This document shows positions 39,001 to 50,500 of a DNA stretch of 64,000 nt, one piece after another; the first letter of the stretch is position 1, and every line of letters begins with the position of its first letter. The position numbers were made by a program, and so were the translations under genes. The stretch is from Heloderma charlesbogerti (taxonomy: Eukaryota > Chordata > Lepidosauria > Squamata > Helodermatidae): positions 558,001 through 622,000 of the forward strand of contig JANEZZ010001862.1 of NCBI GenBank assembly GCA_026122225.1, in the 5' to 3' direction. The notes below the pieces were generated by a model, which was given only the letters and a program-made list of their open reading frames with translations, had not been told where the DNA came from and made no database searches.

Positions 39001-41559
39001 TATTCAAAATGGCTTCCGGCATGCGCCACACCCCACCATGGTTTAAATAAGTCACAGTGGGCTGTGGTGATCATGCAAACTGGCCCAATATTTAAGGGGT
39101 GTGTGGAAAATCAGAATTGCTACTCACTGAATGCAATGTTTTTAAAATTTTCTCCCCCTTCGCTTAATTCAAAGAAGCTGGAACCTATCTGATTTCCTTT
39201 GTTTCCTGCAGTGGCCCACTTGTAAAAAATAGTTCCTAAGAAATTATTTGCTCTAAGTGTAGTAACCTCATGCAAGGGGATGAAAATAAATTTTCTTCAA
39301 TCCTTCAGGACATTGGCCACTTCAGACTGCAAACTGCTCTTCTTATACTACCATAAGTTTTTCCGAAGGGTTTAGCTGCAAGACATACTAAACCTTAACC
39401 CCCTTGATATATTGAATATTTAGCAAACCTTAACCCCCTTGATATATTGAATATTTAGCATTCATTGACTCCATATATTAAAATCATTCAAAGCAAACTT
39501 TAAATCACATATCACTTAAGAATCAGATTTAAAGCACGCAACGTATTAAGGCTAGTAAAACACAAACATAATTTAGCTTGTTTGTTATTTTAAACCAATA
39601 GCAACAAAATAAAAACCCAAACAGCAAGCTGAAGACACTGTGCTGAGACACAAGCCTGGGATTCCATTGCACTAGTCCTCAATCTACTGCAGTGGCATCC
39701 ATCTATTTGGACCAAATCAAAATGAAATCAGATCCAACAACAAGAATGACAATCAAGCCAGGCACGTAATATAAAATAATGTATTTCACAAAGAATTTAC
39801 AAATTCATATAACAAGTGCTATAAGCACATTTAAAAGCAATTAGCTTCATGCATTTTCAGAACAAACAAACATGCAATCTCTTGTAACTGACAAACACCA
39901 AAACAGTTTTGAAACATTTTTGTTTCAACCAAACATTGGTCTTCTTCACTGAACTAGTAATATCACTACAATCACATTTTTTCAGCTTAGGTGAGTTAGT
40001 GGGTATATATTATGTGATTTTTTAACTCCAGTGCATTTAGGTATAAACTCTGCATTTTTTCCCTCTTAATCCTTTTTCCAGTGGCTATGCAAAGATTTTT
40101 ACTGGTAGTTACTTTTGCCTTTAATAGACAACTTAAGTGTTAAGTTTATTTGTGTCCTTTCAAGTACATAAAAGTTTTGTATTTTTCTTAACTTGTAATA
40201 ATTTTAATACCAATTTCAACCATCTTCAACAATCAATTTTAGTCTGTTTTGCAAATGACACCAATGTCACATCACTGTTCTTTCACCATATTTAACAGCT
40301 CAGACTGAGAGGCAAAGTTCTATTTTTCCTTATGTTTATACGAAAAATTATGATTGCAGTAATATTACTAGACCAAAAATGACCAATTCTTTGTCAAAAC
40401 ACTTTTGATGTTAGTCACATACAAGGATTTCATGTTTGTTTACTCTAGAGATGCACCTAGTTGCTTGATTTTAGTTTTTTTCACTGTAAAATTTGTTATA
40501 TGACTTGGAAAGTGCCTGTAAAATTTATTATTCTTCTTCTGCTATAACACATCCCAACATGATTGTTGATCCATCTATGTGGAGTCAGAATTCCAGAGAA
40601 GTGACTTTACCATGTGTTTGAGAGAACACTTTTCACTTCTTCTAAGGCAACCTATGTGACTTTTGTATTTTTTCATATTAATTCACTTCATCTGAAAGAT
40701 TGAACTTTCTTGTTAGACCACTCAGTTGGGAACTGATAAGACTGCTGAACACACAAGCGGACTGAGAGATCGATCTAAATTAAATTCCATATGCAAATTA
40801 AAGGTTAAAAACACAGTAAGAGCCCTGCTGGAGCAAACCAAAGAGCTACCTGGTCTACAACCTGTTTCCAACAGTGGCCAACGAGGTGCTTCTGAGAAGC
40901 CCACATCCTGGCAATAGCCCTCTCCAGCTGTTGTTCTCCAGAGGCATGGTGCCACTGACCCTGAAAGTGGCATATAACCATCATGACTAAGAGCCACTGA
41001 TAGCCTTACCCTCCATGAATTTGTCTAATCCCCTTTAAAGCTATCCATGTTGGCAGCCATCACTAATCACATATTCACAGATGGTAGGGGGTGACTGGTA
41101 GGTACTGTTACAGGGACACGGAGAACTGAAAAAGGTTCAGGCAGAAAAAAAGATGGTGGCAGGGTCTCCCTGCACCAACTCCAAAGCTGCCTTTCCAAAC
41201 AAGGCCTTAACAGCTAAGGCCACCTCTGGTATCATCTTTCCCCCTGACATTTTGGGAAACAAAGCCCACCTCTCTCTATCCATCACTGTAAATAGGTTCC
41301 CACCAAGATACACAGCAAAATGAACAGAAACACAATGTCAAGGAAGTTCTACAAAAAGCAAATTACAAAATTATCAACATACTTTAAAAATGAAAAAAAA
41401 AGGTTTGGTGCTAATACCATCATAGTTAACTGAATAGTGTAGTAACTACTATCGTTATTACAAGCTAGAAAAATGCTAATCAAATTTGACAGCAGGCAAA
41501 TAGGGGAGGGAGCAGATAGCTCATAGATGGAAGATTCCCAGCTAGGCACACACCAGAAG

Positions 41560-41595
<36 letters not shown>

Positions 41596-44500
41596 TAGTA
41601 TAGTAAAGTAAAGAATAGGTTGAATCCAAAGTTCCCATTCTGCCCAAGGAACAACCACTTCCATTCACGAAAGACATTTTCCATGAATTGAAATTTCCCT
41701 CATTCATAGAACATAATTTTTGGCTCCAACACAAACAACATATAGTATCTATTACTGGGAATGCTTGTTAAAATGACAGTATTTACCTAACAGCAAGATA
41801 TTGTGAATATTCTCTTAATATACTACAATAGCTGTAGCTGTCACGAAGCATGATTATGCTTCTTGAAAAATCTTTACAATATTCAACAACAGGAGGGAAG
41901 TCACCAAGTAATGAAATACCTTGTTCAAATAAAAGTGACTATCATACATGAATAGCCAAGGAAAGAAGTATATTTAGCAAGTTGATGAGCTAACTCCTCT
42001 AATCCTGGAGAACTTCTGAAGTTAAACAGAAACATTACAAAGTTAAATAAACTGCACTAAGATAACCAAATCAGAGTTGGAAAGTCATTTCATCACTCTA
42101 TTGACTTTACTACTGCAGTATTGTAAGTATTTGCATTTCCTAAACACAGCAAACTGATTCAGTGGTCATGATAAACCACGGTTTATCATGGGATTCCTTA
42201 ACCATTTGGGACCTGTGGATGCCTTTTGAATTCTGAAGACGTATAATGGAAGCCACTGCAAAAAGGCTGCTGTGGGTGGTGGCCAGTCACAAATTGTTGG
42301 TAGCGTCCCCTACTTTCTGTGTGCATGCACACATGCCTATGACCTTTATTTCTGTATATACACATGTGTGCTTTCTCTCCCTCTGGCACTGTTGCTCTCT
42401 CTTTCTTTGTCTGCTTTCACTCACAGTTCCTCCAGTCCCCATCAGTGCTTGGGGATTTGTTGTTGTTGTTTATTCGGTCAGTCGCTTCCGACGCTTCGTG
42501 ACTTCATGGACCAGCCCACGCCAGAGCTTCCTGTCGGCTTGGGGATTACCTCTCTTTTTAAGGTGTGTGGGTGAGCAGACACAGGGGATTTTTCCAGTTC
42601 TCATCACGTGCCTCATGGGCCTTTGATTTAATAAAAATCTTGATTTTAGAGTATGACCCTGAATTAAAATCTTCCAGTTCTATTACCTAAAGCTAGGCTC
42701 ACAAGCAAGAGGCTGACTTGCTACACACTACAAACTACTTAACACAATATTCATTATCAACAGGACAAATCTACTTGAAGAGTATTAACAACAGAGAGAG
42801 CTTTTCAGTGATGGCCCCAAGTTGTGAATCCCTTCCTTAGAGAGACCTGCCTGGAGCCTATTTTAATGTCCTTCCAGTACCACGCAAAGATCTCTTTTTT
42901 TCCTGAAGACGTTCAAACTATATTGTGATTTTATACTGTTTTAGCTCTGTGGATTTTTATTTCTCTGACCTTGATTTTAATTGATTTAGTGCTGCAAAGT
43001 TTCTCTTCTTTTGCTGTTTTAAAGTGATTTTTTTACAAAACAAATTATAGCGATCCTGCATTAACTGTGCTTTATGATGTTTTAATTATGTTTAAAATAA
43101 CGTTCCTCATTCCTATGAGCTGCAGAGAGAACATCTGTTATAGGACAGTAAATTTTATTTGTTTACTTACAATATTTATGCTCCACATCAAAAGATTTCA
43201 GAGAGGTGAACAGCATAGATAAAAGAATAAAACACCATGTTAAAACAATTAAAACATTTTAAAAAGAAACAAGTTCTGATAAGACCGAATTTAATAAACT
43301 GCGGCTAGTCACTCAAAGAAGGCTTCCCAAAATAACAATGTCTTCAGGAGGCACATAAAACAACACAACTTTGGCTTCCAAACTGTATGTATGTATAAAG
43401 TAAAAACAAACTATGGACTACTTTAAATATGCCATTTTTACTAAATGGAGTATTTGGCATGTAGGAAAAAGGGTTCAACCCTCTTGTAGATCATCATGTT
43501 TACATGACAATACAAAATCCATGTAGGGGAAAATAAGTCACATCTGCAACAGCTATAACTCAGTTTAAGAAATTGAATATGCAAATGGAAGAAAACATAA
43601 ATTGGTAATGGTGAAGCATCAATTCAGCACTGCCTCAAGGAGGCAGCCCACATGCAAAGTGACCCGTTTCAGATAACATGCTGCAGCTCATCGTTGGTTA
43701 TGCCTGCGAGAGCCATTTTGCATATCTAACCATGTTGTGTCATGCAAACCCAGCAAGCATGGGTTATACAAGGGTTAAACAACGATCACAAAACCCTAAA
43801 ACAGACCATGGGTTATGCAAGGGTTGTTTTCCCCTTGCATAACCCATTTTCACTGCGTTTGCATGATACAACAACCCCCGAGTGGGGGTTGCATATTCAA
43901 AATGACAGCTGCACACACCTTGCCCACAATGCAGCTTCACTATGAGTTAAATAACCCCTGGTAGTCTGTCATGTCATGCAAACAAGTCCAGTAAGATGCA
44001 TATCAAGGTGTGGCATAGCAAAGATTGGCCAAGTTTGCTGATGGCATCAAATTATTTAGGGTGGTTAAAGCAAAAAGGGATTGCAGGGGGCTCCATAAGA
44101 ATCTCTCTAAACTGGGAGAATAGGCATCAAAAATGGCAAATGTGGTTCAATGTAAACATGCGATGCATGTTGAGGCAAAAAAAAAAATATCTCAACTTCA
44201 CATATAATGTGATGGGATCTGGGCTAGTGGTGACTGACCAAGAAAGAGATCTTGGGCTTGTGCTGGAGAGCTCGATGAAAATGTCGACTCAGTATGCAGC
44301 TGCTATGAAAGAAGCAAGGATATTGTAGAGTTAGAAAAACTGCAGAAAAGAGCAATGATCAAGGGGCTAGAGCAACTCCACTGTGAGGAAAGGTTACAAC
44401 ATCTTGGAACTGTTTAGCTTAGAGAAAAGGCGAGACATGATAGAAGTGATTGAGCAGGTGGTGGCGATGCAGTTGAAGGCACACTTGGAAGAAACTGATT

Positions 44501-47500
44501 ATCTAGACCCATTTCAGTCGGGCTTCAGGCTTGGGCATGGGACCGAAACGGCCTTGGTCGCCTTGGTGGATGATATGAGGAGGGCTCTGGATAGGGGTGA
44601 ATGCTCCTTCCTTGTTCTCCTCGACCTCTCAGCGGCTTTTGATACTGTTGACCACGGTATCCTCCTGGACTACCTGGAGGGGTTGGGCATTGGAGACACC
44701 GTACTGCAGTGGTTCCGGTCCTTCCTCTCCGGCAGGTACCAGAGGGTAGCACTGGGAGAGGAGGTTTCGGACCCGTGGCCACTCACTTGTGGGGTGCCAC
44801 AGGGTTCCATCCTCTCCCCGATGCTATTTAACATCTATGTGAAGCCGCTGGGGGCTATCATCAGGAGGTTTAGGGTGCGGTGTCATCAATATGCGGATGA
44901 CACGCAGCTCTACCTCTCATTCAAATCTTCACCAAGGTTGGCCATAGAATCCCTGTCCAAATGTCTGGAGACGGTGAGTGGCTGGATGGGGAGGAATAAG
45001 CTGAAGCTGAACCCTGACAAGACCGAGATACTTTTGGTGGGAGACAGGAGGAGACTGGGGGATGTTAACCTGGTGTTGAATGGGGTACGGCTACCCTGGA
45101 AAGACCAGGTCCGCAGCCTGGGGGTCATTTTGGACTCCCAGCTGTCCATGGAGGCACAGGTGTCAGCTGTGAGCCAGACAGCGCTGTACCAACTCCATCT
45201 GATACAGCGGCTGCGCCCCTTCCTTCCCGACCATCTGCTCCCATCGGTAGTACATGCCCTGGTCTCCTCTCGTTTAGACTACTGTAATGCGCTCTACATG
45301 GGGTTACCCTTGAAGACGGTTCAGAAACTGCAGCTGGTACAGAATGCGGCGGCTCGCCGGATTAAAGGCAGCCGCCGGCAAGATCACATCACTCCAGTGC
45401 TGAAGGAGTTGCACTGGTTACCAGTTGTTTTCCGGGCCAAATTCAAGGTGTTGGTTTTGACCTTTAAAACCCCATATGGTTCCGGCCCAGCCTATCTTAA
45501 GGAGCGCCTCCAACAACACCAGACAGGCCGCTTAACAAGATCACTCGGATGGCCTTCTCTCTGTCCCATCAGCCAGGACAGCTAGACTGGTGGGGACGAG
45601 GGAGAGGGCCTTTTCTGTGGTGGCCCCCACTCTGTGGAATTCCATCCCTAGGGAACTCCGTCATGCCCCCTCTTTAATGAGCTTCCGCCGTGCATTTAAA
45701 AAGTGGTTGTTCAGGCAGGCATTTGGGGTGGGCTAGGGTATGTTAGAAAATGTTTTTATTGTAGAATTTTATTGTTTCAAACTTTTTTATTATATGCTGT
45801 ACATCGCCCAGAGTGGCTGGGCGACCAGCCAGATGGGCAATTAATAAATTTAATTAAATAATTAAATAATGTACAAAATTATGCATATTTAAAGCCAATA
45901 TGGATGGCTTTAAAAGGGGATTAAACAAATTCATGGAAGATAAGGCTATCAATGGTTACTAGTCCTGATAGCTATATGCTACCTCCGTAACCCAGGACAG
46001 TATGCCTAGGGATGTACAGATCTTGTAAAATCCCTTACATCTGCATTTTGTCGATTGTCAGGTGCCTTTCATTCTGTTGTCCACTCATTGCTGGAATCAG
46101 ATTTTTCCCAATTTTCTGAATTTGCAGAAATTCGCACTTGCACAAATTTGTACTTGTGCAAATCCCCCCCAAACAGTACATCTTCATCCTTTACCCTATA
46201 AAGAAAATGCACATTTTGGGGTGTTTTTTCTTAATTTATGTATTTTTCTATGTCTAAATTTGCGTAAAATTCCAGAAAGTTAAAAAAAAATGGTCTGCAA
46301 CTCCGTGGAATTTGTGTGACTCAGGAAAAGCTGTGGAATCCACCCGTCAGATTCATAGAAATCCAAACTCATTTGACTCTGTTGCAGATTTCTCTGACAT
46401 CCCTAAGTATACCCATGTATACCAGTTGCTGAGGTACATGAGTGGGAGAGCGCTATTGCAGTCATCTCTTGTGGGTTTCCTACAGATAGCTGGCCACTGT
46501 GTGAACAGAATGCTGGACTAGAAAAACCTTTGGTCTGATCCAGCATGGCTGTTCTTATGTCAGGAGGGGCCGTGGCTCAGTGGTTTTCTGTTTTGCATGC
46601 AGAAGTTGTCTGTTTCAATCCCCAGCATCTCCAGGTAGGGCAGGAAAAATTCCTGCCCGAAAACCTGGAGAGCATCTGCCAGTCAGTGTCGACAATACTG
46701 GGCTAGATGGACCAAGGGTCTGACTCAGTAGAAGGCAGCTTCCTCTGTTCCTATGTTAAAAGTTGTGACAAAAGAGGGAAAGGATACTGATTAAAGAAGA
46801 GAAAGTGTGATGTGTGTAAATATTTAAAACGTCTTAAAAACACAGGATGTATATTTATCTATTTAAGAGATGTATAAGCCACCTTTTAGGGTAAACACTC
46901 CCAAATTTATCGACAAGCTCAAACAGAATTTAGGGGGCAAGAGCCCTGCATGTCAATAACATATTTGCCACTTCATTCCTCACAAAAGCACACATATGCA
47001 TGACAGATTTAATAGCATTACAATATTTGATCTCAACACAGTTATTTATGCCCATATGAAAAGTTAGCCAGCATTACTGAGGAACAGTGAACACCACCAC
47101 AAGCAGGCAGCAAAACACTAACATTAACATAATATACTGAACTAGCACATTGAGATTAGTGCATCCCTTTGGAAAGAATATCTTCTGAGTAAGCTGAATT
47201 TACAATGCAAATTTTGATAATGTTTTAGTTAGTTAGTTAGTTAGTTAGTTATTTATTTATTTATTGCATTTATACCCCGCCTTTTTTCCTCTTGCAAGGA
47301 ACCACTAGGAAACAAAGGTGTGGAACCAACTGAATGTTTTTCTTACAGCATATTCTTGACCTTCAAAAGGTCAGAACAAGCTGAACTGTTTACGAATTAT
47401 GTGTTACGTATTTCAGGATTTCCCAAGTATTTTGTATGTTTTAAGCAGATGTAGTGCTTTACAGTGAAAACCTTAATTGGAATAAAGCATTTTGCTCAGA

Positions 47501-50500
47501 AACAAAGCATTTAAAACTGAAGCCCAAGAGGCACACAGATTTTAAGACCAGATTCTCAGCCATAATCCAGTCTGTTCCACAGAATTAGCCCTGACCATTT
47601 TCCATCCTATCATTACTTCATCAACAGTCTCTTATTCTTTTCACTTTAAGAGAGTTCATTAGGAGTAGGGATGAATGGACTCACCCTTGTCCGGGTTCTT
47701 ATATGTCTCTTTACTTGCTGAATTTAATTACTTTTGAAGTGGAGGAACTTGTGCTGTTCTACCTGCTTTTAAAAAGTGGGTTATTACCATTTGATCCTGT
47801 AACCTGCTCATCAGAGGAAAAACCGAATTATATAATGTTGGATGAATACGATCATTAAACTGCACATCAATTTATTCCTCCTCTATCAACTTTAAGGCTC
47901 AATAAAGCTTTCTTAAGTAAACCTTGAACAACAATTTAAGGTTTGAGAAACAAAGCACTTTTGGAGCCAAGACTAACAAAAGCTAATTGATAAGGACTGG
48001 CAGGAACTGCAATGACCATGAGCTGGAAGGATTCAAGATGTTGAGAAAGAAAGATCTAAAACAGCTGAACAGAAGAATGAATATCTAAGACACTGAGGAA
48101 GGGGCAATGGGTGCAAAGTTCAGTAAAGCAGATAGAAGTGTGGATATCAGGAAATGTAACTGTAACATGTTGCTGAGAAAAGTAGTAGAATCAATGTCCC
48201 TGAAGTTTTCGTTTGTTTAACTGGAAGAACATTTATTGAGGATGACTTGCATCTAAAAGAATGCTGTGACTGAGAAATTAGCTTAAATTAATCTTAAGGT
48301 GCTAGTCATATGTAGGATATACATCCATTTTAGCACTCCAAGTTGCACCAATTTGATTAAAACAAGAAAATGAAGTGTTTAAAATTCCTACTGTACTATA
48401 GTATAGCAATCAAACATGTGAAGAGCTTATATTAGACAATGGTGACATGATGTAGGATATATTGTAAACTCTGGAATAGGTCCATTCAAGATTATTTCTT
48501 CTCTCTCATAGAATAACTGATATTTTAATATACATAGAAAAACAGTTAAGTTTTCTGACCTTTAAAATCACTAAACAGAAAAATATCACTTTCTGAATTA
48601 TTTCAGATTAGAATTATTATCCTACCATTTAGGAGAAGCCCACTATTTATAATTACTTCAAACATAATAAAATAAAACCAAAGGATAATCCAGTTCTAAA
48701 ATTCAGGAGGCCTAACCAAGTCAGTGATGAGAGACAGACAGACACAGACACCTTTCCCCTTGTTAGCTTGTTTTTTCCTTAATTCTGATACAGAATGGTA
48801 TTAAGATAAAATGGTTTTGCGATTTGTTTCATAGTGATATTTCAGTTTGCTTGCTTTGTAACAAGAAAGCGATGCATTGCAGCTAAGGCATAGAGGTTTG
48901 CTTCCTTTAACAGAGCATGCAAAATCTTCCCCCAATTGGGCTAAGAACGTTGAGTCATAAGAAATACAAGTATGAAGACGAAAATTAATGATGTCATGCT
49001 TTTGCAGGACCCTTCCCTGAATATGAAACAGAATTAAATGTGAGATCAGATGCCACCGCAAGCTACAGGCTCAGATTAGAAAAGATGTACTGCAGGGTGG
49101 CAAGACGCGCAACTCATTACCTGCACAAATTTGTTACTGAGGATCACCTCTGCACACTACAGTCCAGACAATTTCTGCCTTGCAAAGTGACCTGTCCCCT
49201 GATCTAAGGCCCTGCGGAAAGGGACTTGGAGTGTGCAATTTCCCCATCCCTTCCTAGATGAAGCATAGCAGAACAGCTAAAAAGTGGGGGCTTTTGGTGG
49301 CCTTGATAGCCTATTCCCTTTTTTCTCTGCCCTGGGTGGGCATTTGTGGCTGGGGCTGCTCTCTCTGTCTTCTGTCTCCTTTGCATGCGCATCACTTCAG
49401 CAGTCTTCTACAGGTAGCTGACTTTCTCCATTCTACATGCCTTTTAGGTATCTGCGTCAGTCTGTTCTCCCCCCATCCTTTTTCAGCAGTCTCCTTCCTC
49501 TTCCCCTTCCTGCATGCTGACTATGCTTGTTCAGTTTCTCTTGCCAGATACTTCCCTTTTGCCCTTAGGGGCACCAGCATCCCAAGCAGGAATTGTCTAA
49601 CCCATCTACATCAGGAGTGGGCAACACATGGCACACAGGACACATGCAACTCATACCGTCCACCGGTGCAGCCCCTGCTGCCCCACCAAATTCAGCAGCA
49701 AAAAAAAAATGGCTGCAGAGCACTAAAAGAGTCACATTTAGCTTCAGCACAAGCTAAATTTGACCCATTTTGTGCACCACAGTGGTTTGCCACCAAAATA
49801 CGGGGGGGGGGGTTTAAGGCATATGTGGAGTTGCCCACCCCTGCTCTACATCTAGCGGAGAAGTCATGTGGACAGCCTTGTTAGCTCAAGAGCTGCAGCT
49901 GAACTGTCAAATAACTGCTTGAGGCTCCCAAGCCACTGTTTAACCACCCTTGGCCTAGGAACTGCTGCAGTATGCACCCTCCTGGTGCACTTTTCCAATA
50001 GTGTCAAAAAATCTGAGCCATGTGGAATAAGCACACAGCACCTATCTACACTAGCATTGCTCCTCACAGGCACTAAAGAAATGCAGGCATGGGAAGGAGC
50101 CATGTCACGGGCAATTTCCATGCAGCCTAAATCTTCCAACATTACAAGAGCAGCACGAGAAGCATCTCCCATGTCACAAAGGCAACATCAGAAAGGAGCC
50201 CAATCCTGAGCTGCGGTGGGCAGGACATCAGCAACTTGGCATCTCTTCTTCTGAGCCGAAGAGCCAACCTAGCCCACTGTGCTCCTACAGAGTAAAAGAG
50301 AATGCCACTTGAGTATAATGGGAAGATGGAAATGGGGGATGGGTGGCTTCCATGTTCTTTTGCCCCTTCCCCAGCAGGGCATACTATCTCCAGGGAAGCA
50401 ACATGCAGAGGAAGACAGCAGAATGGTAGTGAAAAACTTTACTGCTTGTATCTTTGCATTTAATGTCTCCATGGAACAGCAAAACAATATGGCATATTAG

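Larger units (their letters stand above)
44024..46560 (+). mobile_element. CR1 (L3-like) fossil carrying an L2 and a hAT insertion
   Basis: The RT tail region is readable at 44026-44330 (LAKFADGIKLFRVVKAK, QERDLGLVLESS) and 44330-44445. It resumes at 45873 (GTACAAAATTATGCAT ... GGATGGCTTTAAAAGGGGAT) up to 46006 and again at 46414-46560, ending GGTCTGATCCAGCATGGCTG TTCTTATGT. Gaps correspond to the L2 and hAT copy C. Confidence 0.82.

Noticed and set aside
44383..44445. L2 protein start at 44383
   Set aside because: The first about 20 codons of that frame are CR1 sequence read through into the L2; the L2 border is near 44446.
46563..46635. Functional tRNA-Ala gene
   Set aside because: The body continues into a SINE with a LINE-like tail and the tRNA arms do not pair properly.
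49258..49884. 208-codon open frame (plus) with a hydrophobic N-terminus
   Set aside because: It runs through the hAT MITE at 49612-49843 and a G-run, has no recognisable domain and no splice context; judged to be chance.
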